Source of the DNA: an uncultured Candidatus Altimarinota bacterium
Lineage (GTDB): Bacteria > Patescibacteriota > Gracilibacteria > CAIRYL01
Assembly: GCA_947311665.1 (NCBI GenBank)
Contig: CAMZLA010000063.1
Location: 1 to 14,985, forward strand
Reading direction: 5' to 3'
DNA length: 14,985 bases
Numbering within the stretch: the first letter of the stretch is position 1; every line of letters starts with the position of its first letter. Below are positions 6,491 to 14,641 of the stretch, piece by piece. A model generated the notes under the pieces. It ran no database searches and was not told the DNA's origin. It saw nothing but the letters and a program-made list of their open reading frames with translations. The position numbers were made by a program, and so were the translations under genes.

Positions 6491-8870
6491 CTATTTCACT
6501 TTTTATTTTCCAAATCATTTTTTCATTTTCAATTAAAACATAGAAAGAATGAAGAGATTCGAGCAATTCTTTGGGAAATGAATCTATAGTTTTGTGTTTA
6601 TATTGCAGAAGTAATGTATGAATTTTATTTATAACTTTTTTTCTAATAAAGCTTGAAATATGATTTTTCAATTGTTTTTCAATTGTTGGAGAAAATAATA
6701 ATTTTTTTGTACTACTCGAAATATCAATATCTTTATGAAAAATCATTTGAAATATTCTTGAAGTATATTCTTTATATCCCATCTTTATTAATGCAATAAT
6801 ACAATGTTTTTTTATATTAATATCTGTTTTTTTATCATTTAAGATCTCTTCTATTCGTGTTTTATAATATTTTGATTTAATTTCTCCTGCTGTATATATA
6901 CCACTCATTTGCATATGTATATCATCAGAAAAAATCATTTTATCTATATATTTTCTAACTTCTCTTTTATATCTTGGAAATGAAGACAAGGCAATAATGC
7001 TTGCCGAAATTATATATGGATTTTTATGTTCTAAAAGAGGAGAAATATATGGTGCTATTGAAATATCATTAAAGGTTTTACATCCTAATATAGAGCAAAA
7101 TGCTGTATCAATATTTTCTGAATGAATTGATTCTATTAAAAAAGATGCAATGGATAGATATTTTATATTTTTAAAAACTTGAATAACTGCCAATCTCAAT
7201 CGTTTTGAATCGGCATTTATAAAAACTTTTTTAAGTGAAGAAATTATTGCATGTCGAGAAAAAACTTGATTATCTAAATATTTCTGTAGTGTACTATATT
7301 TTCCCAATGCTTCTACACTTGCCAATTGTAATTCTTTATTTCCTCTTTCCAATGCCCATAAAATATCTGGTAATGCTTCATTTTTTTGCAATTCTCCAAA
7401 TGCATACAATATTTTTTTTTGAATATGAATATCTGTTTGTTTGTTTCGCAAAGTAAATGAAAGGATGGGGATTGTATTATAATGCCCTTTTTGTGAAAGA
7501 ATTTCTATAGCATCAAATTTGTCTTCAGAATTTATTTCTTCACTAATATTTTCTATTGCCAATTTTGTATATTCTTTTTGCAATTTTTTATATAAAAATA
7601 ATATTCCAAAAGAAACAATAGCAAGAAATAAAGAGGCAGAAATATATAATCCTATAAAATTAAAATGATAGATAAATGCAAGAGAAGAAATAAGAATAAG
7701 AATTAATGATGAGAAAATAATTCCTAACGGTTTTGCAATTCCTTCTAAAATTTCTTTAGCATTTTCTCGTATATCATTTTGAAATGAATAAAAAGATGAA
7801 TGATATGAGTTTTTTGACAAAGCACCACTCACTTCATATACTCCTTTCGTACTTAAACCGAACCAAAAAGATCCGGTAAAAATACCCAGAAGAGATGTTA
7901 AAAACAAAAATAATGGTTGAATAAATATTGTTTTTATCACTCCTAAAAAATGCTGAATTTTTGAAGCAAAAAATATTTGTAAAACAACAGAAAGTCCATA
8001 TGTTGTAATATGAAAAGCCCCAATTCCATGGGTTAATTCTTTTACTATTATTTCTTGTGTTTGTAATGTTTCATGGCTAAAAAGAACAATGAGCGACATT
8101 GAATATAATAACTCTGCTATAATGTATATTCCTACTTGTAAAAAAACAAAAATAAATAAAGTTTGGAGAAGGGGAGTATTTTGAACTTCTTTTATAATTT
8201 CTCTAAAAGAATGATTTGTTTTTTTTACATTTTCTTTTTTTTTTGTTTTACATAATATATTTGTAATATGTTCTTCTTCATATTCTTGGAAAAAAAGGAT
8301 TACAAAAGAAGAAAGAATAATAATAGCCCATGCAACAATAAGAGATTCTGGTGTAAAGTAGAGAGAAAATAAAAAGGCTAAAAACCCTGAAAAAATTCCT
8401 CCCATTGGTTCTGCTGATTCTATAAGTGGAAAGGCTTCTTCACTTTCGAGTGGTGAAAATTTTTTTTCTATATTCATAGAAAGAAGAATATTTAATTGAA
8501 GCATTCCTATAGAAAAAAGACTTCCAATTGAAATAAAGAAATAAAAGAAGGAATATTCTTTTAAAAAATAAGTAAAAATAAGAAATATTGGAATTGTTCC
8601 AGAAAAAATTAATAATAATTTTTGATCAGAATATCTTTTTAAAAAAAACTGAGAAATAATAGTTCCAACAATAGTTCCAAAAGCAATACCTAAAAAAAGC
8701 AGTGGTAATTTTGGAGATTGGTAATATGCAATGAAATATGAAAGAAGAAGTGTCATTCCTATCACACTTCCAGCAGTAAAAAGAAATCGAACTCCCCAAA
8801 ACCAAAAAGATTTACGAAGAGACTCTTCTGGTAATTGTTTCCATAAAGAAAAAAAAGAAAATTTTTTCAT
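6480..8870 (-). CDS. NTT/MFS-like multi-helix transporter with C-terminal HEAT repeats
   Basis: A 796-residue two-part membrane protein. Residues about 22-427 hold roughly 11-12 hydrophobic helices (for example 23-45, 54-74, 85-129, 152-194, 234-262, 283-333, 382-427). Residues about 450-760 form helical repeats of the HEAT type, with recurring patterns such as ILYAFGELQ, SVEALGKY and IYTAGEI. The region before the last two helices (ENAKEILEGIAKPLG, 369-383) resembles ATP/ADP-translocase (Npt/NTT) and related MFS proteins, some of which carry C-terminal HEAT or cyclic-nucleotide domains. Nucleotide import would suit a host-dependent bacterium, but the substrate is inferred and a general MFS transporter is equally possible. 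The HEAT part probably faces the cytoplasm as a partner-binding or regulatory module. ATG 8868-8870 opens the protein; ruvA is divergent across 113 bp. Confidence 0.7.
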   Translation of the reverse strand: MKKFSFFSLWKQLPEESLRKSFWFWGVRFLFTAGSVIGMTLLLSYFIAYYQSPKLPLLFLGIAFGTIVGTIISQFFLKRYSDQKLLLIFSGTIPIFLIFTYFLKEYSFFYFFISIGSLFSIGMLQLNILLSMNIEKKFSPLESEEAFPLIESAEPMGGIFSGFLAFLFSLYFTPESLIVAWAIIILSSFVILFFQEYEEEHITNILCKTKKKENVKKTNHSFREIIKEVQNTPLLQTLFIFVFLQVGIYIIAELLYSMSLIVLFSHETLQTQEIIVKELTHGIGAFHITTYGLSVVLQIFFASKIQHFLGVIKTIFIQPLFLFLTSLLGIFTGSFWFGLSTKGVYEVSGALSKNSYHSSFYSFQNDIRENAKEILEGIAKPLGIIFSSLILILISSLAFIYHFNFIGLYISASLFLAIVSFGILFLYKKLQKEYTKLAIENISEEINSEDKFDAIEILSQKGHYNTIPILSFTLRNKQTDIHIQKKILYAFGELQKNEALPDILWALERGNKELQLASVEALGKYSTLQKYLDNQVFSRHAIISSLKKVFINADSKRLRLAVIQVFKNIKYLSIASFLIESIHSENIDTAFCSILGCKTFNDISIAPYISPLLEHKNPYIISASIIALSSFPRYKREVRKYIDKMIFSDDIHMQMSGIYTAGEIKSKYYKTRIEEILNDKKTDINIKKHCIIALIKMGYKEYTSRIFQMIFHKDIDISSSTKKLLFSPTIEKQLKNHISSFIRKKVINKIHTLLLQYKHKTIDSFPKELLESLHSFYVLIENEKMIWKIKSEIDKR

Positions 8871-8983
8871 GATAAATATTTATTTGTTATTAGTTTTTTT
8901 TGTTTCATAATATCATAAATCCTTCTTTATATCAAGAAAATATATTGATATGATAGAGATATATTTTTCTGTTTTTTTATATT

Positions 8984-9559
8984 ATGATTGCATTTATTCG
9001 AGGAAAACTTTTTGAAAAGAATAGAGATAGTTCTGTTTTTATAGATGTTAATAATATTGGATATAAAGTTTTTATTCCTCTAAGAATTTCTGGAAAATAT
9101 AAAAAAAACGATGAAATGTTTTTATATACTTTTCATCGGTTGGGCGATGGGATTGATGATTTATATGGAATGGAAACAAAAGAAGAGTTGGAATTTTTTC
9201 AATTGTTACTTTCTGTTTCTGGTATTGGGCCCAAAAGTGCATTAGCAATGAGTGAAATGGATTCTTCTCATATTCAAAAAGCAGTTGAAGAAGAAGATAT
9301 TGCATTCATTACAAAAACTCCTGGTGTTGGGAAAAAAACAGCATCTCGACTTATATTAGAGCTGAAAGGAAAGCTTCCAGATATTTCTCATACGGCTTCA
9401 TCGACAGAAAAAAATATATATGCCGATGTTTTTCTTGTGCTGGAAGGGCTAGGTTTTCTAAAACAGAATATTGAAAAAGTCTTTTCAAAAATTCCTAAAA
9501 AAATATCAACAGAAACTGATGAAAATATAATTAAATGGGCTTTGAATAGATTAACATAG
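8984..9559 (+). CDS. ruvA: Holliday junction branch migration protein RuvA
   Basis: A full-length 191-residue RuvA. The N-terminal OB fold begins MIAFIRGKL and runs to about residue 63 (with IGYKVFIP and LYGMETKEE nearby). Two helix-hairpin-helix motifs follow: SVSGIGPKSALAM (about 78-90) and TPGVGKKTASRLILELKGK (about 108-126). A flexible link leads to domain III (about 145-191), which contacts RuvB. RuvA tetramers bind four-way junctions and load the RuvB motor during recombination. ruvB and ruvC are not in this window. The ATG at 8984 has no Shine-Dalgarno sequence; a TATGAT at 8949-8954 could be a -10 box but lacks a clear -35. The gene ends with TAG, 36 bp from the stop of the convergent SLH/CAP gene. 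Confidence 0.97.
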   Translation: MIAFIRGKLFEKNRDSSVFIDVNNIGYKVFIPLRISGKYKKNDEMFLYTFHRLGDGIDDLYGMETKEELEFFQLLLSVSGIGPKSALAMSEMDSSHIQKAVEEEDIAFITKTPGVGKKTASRLILELKGKLPDISHTASSTEKNIYADVFLVLEGLGFLKQNIEKVFSKIPKKISTETDENIIKWALNRLT

Positions 9560-9564
9560 AATTG

Positions 9565-9583
9565 CACTTCGACAGGCTCAGTG
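9565..9583. repeat. GC-rich REP-like motif between two convergent genes
   Basis: CACTTCGACAGGCTCAGTG stands out from the AT-rich surroundings (over half G/C). It fills the 36-bp gap between the stops of ruvA and the SLH/CAP gene. Its ends CACT/AGTG are complementary but the interior is only partly so. From memory, the core TTCGACAGGCTCAG recurs in many unrelated bacterial genomes as a short dispersed repeat. Only one copy is seen in this window. Confidence 0.5.
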
Positions 9584-9595
9584 TCCAAAGTATTT

Positions 9596-11542
9596 CTATT
9601 TACTGGAAATAATGGTGAGATATACAATTCCTTCTTTTGAAACTTGTATAGAAAGTCCATATTGATATTTATTTTTAAATAATTCATCAAGATTATTTGA
9701 ATTATTTTTTAAATATTCAATTATTTTTTCTGGACTTTCATGAGAGAGAACAAAAATTCCGCTATTTTCAGAAATATTATATTCATCAAGAAGGTTTTTC
9801 CAATTTGTTTCTGATGAAAAATTTGTATTTGCTTCATTTTTCTCTGCCATTATTTTGCTCCATTTTTTACTAATATTTTCCAATGTAGAAGATTTGGCTG
9901 TAAATTTATAATTTTTTTCTATGTAATTATATATTTCTTGATTTCCTCGTTTTATATCATTTGAAGACAGTGGTGTTTTTTGAAATAATTCTACAAGAAT
10001 CGTTTCTCCACTCTCCATAACATCAGTCCCAATCCCAATAAAAGAAATATCATTGCTTAATAATGCATTTCTATGAGTAGGGGAATATTCCAGTCCAATA
10101 GCTGCTTTCATTATTCCGTCTGAATGTAATGCAATATTTTCTTTTATACCTGTTTCAATCGAATAATCAGATCGCATATCATTGGCAGATTTTCCTTCTG
10201 GACTATAATGAGAAAAATAGTTTCGCTCTTTCATATCTGTTGCTCGAACTTGTGCAAGTGATGTTACGCTTTCTGATGAAATGAGTTTTTTTCTATTATT
10301 TTTTTGTCGAAATTTATTTATTTCTTGAATAACATTTGAAATATTTGAAGAATTATTTGTAATGCTATCGTAATTATTGGGAAGAATTGGATAAAACCCT
10401 TTTGGAGTAATGGGGAGAATTGCTTTTGCAAGCCCTGCATCATCTACAATTTCAATGATATAAAAATCTTTTTGAAGAGGAGAAAAAGTAAGAGAAATAT
10501 TATTTCCATTTTGATATAATTCTTTTTTAAAAAGATTTTCATGAGTGTCTAAAACATATCCTTCTGCTGTAGAAATTTTCTTATCTGATGAAAATTTTAT
10601 TTGAATATTTTTATCATATTCCCACGAAATATTTTTTTCTGAAATTTCATCAGGTAAAAATTCTGTAAATCGTTCATATGCTGCAATTTTTATGGTTGCA
10701 ATATTTTCATAATTTCCATTTATTTTCCCTTCTAGAGAAAGATAAATATCTCCTTTTGTAAAATTTTTCCAAAAGCTAACAGGTATCAATATTGATTTTC
10801 CTTGAGTAAGAATTGAGTTTTGTCTATTTTTTTGTTTGGCAATAATTTTATATTGAGAATAATTGTTTTCATTTTCCCATTCTAAATATAATTTCCCTTG
10901 TTGATATTTTGCATTAAGTTTTTCAATAGATGAAATATTAGGAAGTGAAATATTTTTTTTATTCAAAGAGTATAAATACATTAATCCTACTAAATCTCCA
11001 CGATTGAGCGTATATTTTGCATTGTTTTTATCTTTTATAATTCCTAACTCTATTGCTTTTTCAAAATATGGCTCGAACCATTGCTCATTGCTTCGAGGAG
11101 AAGAAACAGAAATATTATTTATTTCTAAAATCATTTTTATAGCTTCTGCTTTGTTTACTGTTCGTGCAGGATAGAAAAGTCCAGTGTTCCCATCTCCTTT
11201 TATAATATTTTTTCTTTTTGCTGTTGCAACATATTTTGCAAACCATTCATCTTTTGGAACATCTGCAAAAGGATTAACTGATGTTTTTTTAGAATAGATA
11301 TGAGACCCTTCCATTAATATTTTTAGAGTTTCTGCTCGAGAAACACTTTTTTCAGGTTTAAAAGTTCCATCGCTATATCCATTAATTGTTCCATTATGTA
11401 AGAGTTCTGTAATAGCAGAAAATTTATAATGATCTGGTGCAACATCAGAAAAAAATGGAAATCGTTCTGTTATAGCAAAAGAACTATTGAAACTTGCAAA
11501 CAGTAGAAATGTGAAAATGCTTGAAAATATTGTTTTTTTCAT
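9596..11542 (-). CDS. Secreted S-layer-homology (SLH) and CAP/SCP-domain surface protein
   Basis: A 648-residue exported protein from the chosen ATG (11540-11542). Residues 1-23 are a signal peptide ending in SFA. Three SLH modules follow (about 30-190), with FSDVAPDHYKFSAI, GYSDGTFKPEKSVSRAE, FADVPKDEWF and LFYPARTVNKAEA visible. These normally bind cell-wall polymer. A beta-rich middle (about 205-380) looks like fibronectin-type or bacterial surface domains. A CAP/SCP (CysRich-PR1) domain spans about 402-525, with FSHYSPEG, KENIALH and SPTHRNALL. A further 120 residues of unknown fold end the protein. The role is probably cell-surface or host-contact, unproven. Two further in-frame ATGs at 11572 and 11599 would lengthen the signal peptide's charged region; 11542 gives the standard length. 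It is divergent from trxB and ends with TAG. Confidence 0.85.
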   Translation of the reverse strand: MKKTIFSSIFTFLLFASFNSSFAITERFPFFSDVAPDHYKFSAITELLHNGTINGYSDGTFKPEKSVSRAETLKILMEGSHIYSKKTSVNPFADVPKDEWFAKYVATAKRKNIIKGDGNTGLFYPARTVNKAEAIKMILEINNISVSSPRSNEQWFEPYFEKAIELGIIKDKNNAKYTLNRGDLVGLMYLYSLNKKNISLPNISSIEKLNAKYQQGKLYLEWENENNYSQYKIIAKQKNRQNSILTQGKSILIPVSFWKNFTKGDIYLSLEGKINGNYENIATIKIAAYERFTEFLPDEISEKNISWEYDKNIQIKFSSDKKISTAEGYVLDTHENLFKKELYQNGNNISLTFSPLQKDFYIIEIVDDAGLAKAILPITPKGFYPILPNNYDSITNNSSNISNVIQEINKFRQKNNRKKLISSESVTSLAQVRATDMKERNYFSHYSPEGKSANDMRSDYSIETGIKENIALHSDGIMKAAIGLEYSPTHRNALLSNDISFIGIGTDVMESGETILVELFQKTPLSSNDIKRGNQEIYNYIEKNYKFTAKSSTLENISKKWSKIMAEKNEANTNFSSETNWKNLLDEYNISENSGIFVLSHESPEKIIEYLKNNSNNLDELFKNKYQYGLSIQVSKEGIVYLTIISSK

Positions 11543-11651
11543 TGTTTTTTTAAAATAAAAAATTCTTTTCATTATACACAAAAAGAGTTTATAAAACAAG
11601 ATTCAAAAAAATAACTGTAAAATATTTTTTATAAATGATAAAATATAGATA

Positions 11652-11672
11652 TATAATAGATATTTAATCTAT
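11652..11672 (+). promoter_or_regulatory. Candidate -10 box and overlapping inverted repeat upstream of trxB
   Basis: A perfect TATAAT lies at 11652-11657, 44 nt before the trxB ATG, but the -35 region (TTATAA, 11629-11634) is poor. ATAGAT (11656-11661) and ATCTAT (11667-11672) form an inverted repeat around ATTTA that overlaps the box, as an operator would. In DNA this AT-rich both may be coincidental. Confidence 0.35.
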
Positions 11673-11701
11673 ATTTATTTTACTTTTTAAATAAAAAATT
11701 T

Positions 11702-12613
11702 ATGTACGATTTTGTAGTTATTGGATCTGGAGCGGCGGGATATACAGCGGCGTTATATGCAGTTCGGTATAAAATGAAAACATTGGTTATTGGAAACCAA
11801 GAAGGAGGGCAATCGGCTTTGGCTCATGATATAGAAAATTATCCAGGATTTGTAAGTATTAAAGGTCCAGATTTAATGAAAAAATTTAAAGAATGTGCTC
11901 TTGAATATGGAACAGAAACAAAAATGGATGAAGTAAAAGAAATTATTAAAAATGATGATGGAACATTTTCTTTGCCTTTGGCATATTCAGGAGAAACTAT
12001 TCAAGCAAAATCGGTTCTCTATGCAGCAGGAACAAAAAATAGGAAACTGAATGCAAAAGGAGAAGATGAATTTTATGGAAAAGGAGTAACATATTGTGCA
12101 ACATGTGATGGGTTTTTCTTTAAAGGAAAAACTGTTGGAATTGTTGGTGGAGGAGATAGTGCTGCAACTTCGGCATTATATATGGCAGATTTATGTCCAA
12201 AAGTATATTTATTTGTGAGAGGAGATAGCATGATAGCTGAACCTATTTGGCAAGAACAATTGGCAAAAAAAGAGAATATAGAAATTTTATATAATACATC
12301 TGTTGATGAATTTGCAGGAGAAAAATCTCTGGAAAAAGTTATTACAAAAGATGGAAAAGAAATAGAATTGCAAGGATGTTTCATTGAAATTGGAGCAAGT
12401 CCAAATACGGCATTACTCGACTCTTTCAATATTGAAAAAGATGGAGGAGGATATATTGTAGTAGAAAAAGATCAATCTATCCCAAATATTGCAGGATTAT
12501 TTTCTGCAGGAGATGTAACAACAAATTCTAATCATTTTCATCAAATTGCAACAGCTGTTGGAGAAGGAGCTGTTGCTTCAAATGGAGCATTTAATTATGT
12601 TTCAAAATTATAA
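11702..12613 (+). CDS. trxB: Thioredoxin reductase (low-molecular-weight, FAD-dependent)
   Basis: A 303-residue enzyme of normal length. The FAD-binding GSGAAG is at residues 8-13. The redox-active CATC (C132, C135) lies in the NAD(P)H domain, which has the nucleotide loop GGGDSAATSA. The second FAD motif is GLFSAGDVTT near the C-terminus. It passes electrons from a reduced nicotinamide, via FAD and the disulfide, to thioredoxin. The NADPH-phosphate loop, HRRxxxR in E. coli, reads VRGDSMI here (V172, R173, G174), so two of the three usual positive contacts are missing and NADH or another donor may be used. The product could also serve a glutaredoxin-like partner. The gene is convergent with ispDF and their stop codons overlap in TTATAA. 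Confidence 0.93.
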   Translation: MYDFVVIGSGAAGYTAALYAVRYKMKTLVIGNQEGGQSALAHDIENYPGFVSIKGPDLMKKFKECALEYGTETKMDEVKEIIKNDDGTFSLPLAYSGETIQAKSVLYAAGTKNRKLNAKGEDEFYGKGVTYCATCDGFFFKGKTVGIVGGGDSAATSALYMADLCPKVYLFVRGDSMIAEPIWQEQLAKKENIEILYNTSVDEFAGEKSLEKVITKDGKEIELQGCFIEIGASPNTALLDSFNIEKDGGGYIVVEKDQSIPNIAGLFSAGDVTTNSNHFHQIATAVGEGAVASNGAFNYVSKL

Positions 12614-13753
12614 AAGAGTTACCATGCAAGAAACTTTCATTCCTTCTCCTTTTCCATATCCATCAAGTTTTTCTCCTGTTGTTGCATTTAATCCAATAGA
12701 GTTTTCTGATATATGTAAAAGTTGAGAAAGTTTTGTTCTAAACAGTGGAAAATATTTTTCTATTTTAGGACGCAATCCTTCGAAAGAAAGCACACAATGA
12801 ATTATTTTTTTGTTGTGTGTTTTTAGCATAGATAATATTTTTTCAAGATATATAGCAGAGTTTGTAATTCCTTTTTTGCATAAAGGGTCGGCAATAACCG
12901 AAAAACTATTTTCGCCAATGCTAGAAAGTATCGCATTGCACAATGCATGCAATGCAACATCTGCATCGGAATTTCCTTTGAATGCTGGTGAATTTTCTAT
13001 TTCAATATTGCAAAGCATACATTTTTTGTTTGTTTCTTTTTTTTCAAATTGATGACTATCTATTCCAAATCCTGTAATTGGAAATTTTTCTATTTTTTGA
13101 GAAATATCTGATTCATATGTTATTTTAATATTTCTATCTGATGCTGGAATAATTTTTATTTTTCCGCCAGAAATTTCAGCAAGCATGAGTTCATCAGTTA
13201 TTTCTTGTGGAAATTTTTTTATTGTTTTATATTTTTCATAGAAGCAAATCCATTGCTTAAAATCTGATGCATATGCTCCTTGCGGGGTTTCCATAGCAAA
13301 AATATTTTCTCTGTTGAGTGTTTTGCATTCTTCTTTTTTTTCATCATATTGGCGTATTGTGTTTGTTGTTTTTCGTCCAACTCCCACCGCTGTGTTTTCA
13401 GAAATATTTTCTAAGACTTCAGAAATTTCATCTGATGAAACAAATGGATTGGCAGCATTGTGTATTAAAATTTTGTTATTTTCTGTTATATTTTCAATTC
13501 CTAAACAGAAACTTTCATATCGAGAATTTCCTCCAGAAATAATTTTTGTTATTTTAGAAAACTGATGAATAAATTTTTTATTTTCTTCATCGGTAAAACT
13601 TCCAACAATATATATTTTTGAAATTTTTTCATGATTTTGAAATTGTTCTATAGTTGTTTCTACAACAGTTTTATTATTTTCGATATATTTTTTCAATTTA
13701 TTTGAGCCAAATCTATGAGATTTTCCATTGGCAAGAATGATGACGAAAGACAT
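12608..13753 (-). CDS. ispDF: Bifunctional IspD/IspF of the MEP isoprenoid pathway
   Basis: A 381-residue fusion. Residues 1-225 or so are IspD, which makes CDP-methylerythritol: LANGKSHRFGSNKLKKY (a diverged form of the LAAGxGxRxGxxxPKQY loop, with R and K kept), IHNAANPFVS, GRKTTNTIR and METPQGAY. The rest is IspF, which makes the cyclic diphosphate: the metal ligands D and H in GFGIDSHQF and the H in DADVALHAL are kept, and the end has NATTGEKLDGYGKGEG. Several usually conserved IspF positions differ (GNSD for GHSD, CNAIL for TDALL, and no GDIG/FPDTD). Fused IspDF occurs in several bacterial groups; IspE (the intervening kinase) is not in the window. Neighbours uppS and dxs are in the same pathway. 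The start ATG (13751-13753) faces uppS across 94 bp. Confidence 0.9.
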   Translation of the reverse strand: MSFVIILANGKSHRFGSNKLKKYIENNKTVVETTIEQFQNHEKISKIYIVGSFTDEENKKFIHQFSKITKIISGGNSRYESFCLGIENITENNKILIHNAANPFVSSDEISEVLENISENTAVGVGRKTTNTIRQYDEKKEECKTLNRENIFAMETPQGAYASDFKQWICFYEKYKTIKKFPQEITDELMLAEISGGKIKIIPASDRNIKITYESDISQKIEKFPITGFGIDSHQFEKKETNKKCMLCNIEIENSPAFKGNSDADVALHALCNAILSSIGENSFSVIADPLCKKGITNSAIYLEKILSMLKTHNKKIIHCVLSFEGLRPKIEKYFPLFRTKLSQLLHISENSIGLNATTGEKLDGYGKGEGMKVSCMVTLL

Positions 13754-13762
13754 AAAAAGAGG

Positions 13763-13776
13763 AAAAGTATACTTTT
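13763..13776. promoter_or_regulatory. Perfect 14-bp palindrome between ispDF and uppS
   Basis: AAAAGTATACTTTT is its own reverse complement and lies 9 bp upstream of the ispDF start in the divergent ispDF-uppS gap. It contains TATACT on both strands, a passable -10 box for ispDF. It could be a promoter element or an operator for a dimeric regulator; no matching -35 is convincing. Confidence 0.3.
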
Positions 13777-13847
13777 ATTTATATGTAAAAAGTAGCAAAA
13801 AATATTATTTTTTAGTAGAGTTTATAAGAAAATTAAAAATATGTTTT

Positions 13848-14507
13848 ATGAATATTGGAATAATTGCAGATGGAAACAGAAGATGGGCAGAAAAAAATAA
13901 TCTTCCTGCTCATGAAGGGCATATGAAAGGGTTTACTGCTATTGCCGATGAAGTTATTCCTGCATGTTTCGATGATGATGAATGTACTGCGGTAACAATT
14001 TATGGATTTTCTACAGAAAACTGGAAACGCTCGCCATTTGAAATAAAAAAATTGATGGAGATTTACTCAGTGATGTGTGATAAATTTCAATCTCTTTTCA
14101 TAGACAAAAAAGTGAAATTGGTCTGGGCTGGACGAAGAGATAGGCTTCCAAAAATTTTAGTAAAAAAATTGGAACATTTAGAAGAACAAACAAAAAATAA
14201 TAATTTTTTTACTGTCTACCTTTGTCTCGATTATGGAAGCCATGATGAGCTGAGAAGAGCTGTAAAAAAAGCAGGAGAAAATAATGAACCAGAAAAATTT
14301 GAAAATTATTTAGAAGTTCCAACTCTCGATATCATTATTAGAACAGGTGGAGAACAACGACTTTCAAATTTTTGTATGTGGCAAGCGGCATATAGTGAGT
14401 TTTTTTTCATTCCACAATTTTTACCAGAACTTACCAATTCTGATGTAAAAAAAATTATTGAACAATTTTCTAAAAGAGACAGAAGAAAAGGAGGAAATAA
14501 AAAATAA
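13848..14507 (+). CDS. uppS: Undecaprenyl diphosphate synthase (cis-prenyltransferase)
   Basis: A 219-residue cis-prenyltransferase, a little shorter than the usual 240-250. Conserved regions in order: IADGNRRWAEKNNLPAHEGH (residues 5-24; D7 is the Mg/diphosphate-binding aspartate), TIYGFSTENWKRS, VKLVWAGRRDRLP, the basic IIRTGGEQRLSNF and the YSEFFF segment. It extends farnesyl-PP with isopentenyl-PP to the C55 carrier used for peptidoglycan and other surface polymers. The usual Met in xIMDGNGRW is Ala here and the following Gly is Arg. ATG 13848 is chosen because the conserved region begins at once; the frame is open back to 13728, but that would overlap ispDF. It supplies the lipid acceptor class used by the glycosyltransferase at 2905-4077 and is fed by the dxs and ispDF products. 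Confidence 0.94.
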   Translation: MNIGIIADGNRRWAEKNNLPAHEGHMKGFTAIADEVIPACFDDDECTAVTIYGFSTENWKRSPFEIKKLMEIYSVMCDKFQSLFIDKKVKLVWAGRRDRLPKILVKKLEHLEEQTKNNNFFTVYLCLDYGSHDELRRAVKKAGENNEPEKFENYLEVPTLDIIIRTGGEQRLSNFCMWQAAYSEFFFIPQFLPELTNSDVKKIIEQFSKRDRRKGGNKK

Positions 14508-14641
14508 ATAAAAAATAAAAATAATAAATAAAAATAAAAGACAAAAAAATATAAGAATAAGAAGAAATATAAGAACAAGAAGAAGTATAAGAAAATATAA
14601 GAGAAGTGAATAATATGAGATAATAAATAATAAAACTTATA
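14508..14641. repeat. A-rich uppS-dxs spacer with an 18-bp tandem repeat
   Basis: The spacer is almost wholly purine plus T on the plus strand. Two copies of ATATAAGAATAAGAAGAA (14549-14566 and 14567-14584) differ at one base. Shortened copies beginning GTATAAGAA and ATATAAGAGAAG follow to 14606. No gene, hairpin terminator or clear promoter is seen, and uppS and dxs may be read as one unit. Confidence 0.7.

Noticed and set aside
6395..6589. Small membrane protein gene on the plus strand
   Set aside because: It is made of the T-rich heptamer array and the antisense of the transporter's 3' end, with a composition artefact of Phe/Leu/Tyr.
9388..9690. 100-residue minus-strand gene across the ruvA/SLH-CAP junction
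   Set aside because: It is antisense to two well-supported genes and runs through the REP-like motif.
13728..13847. N-terminal extension of UppS
   Set aside because: It would overlap the start of ispDF, and the conserved ADGN region already begins right after ATG 13848.
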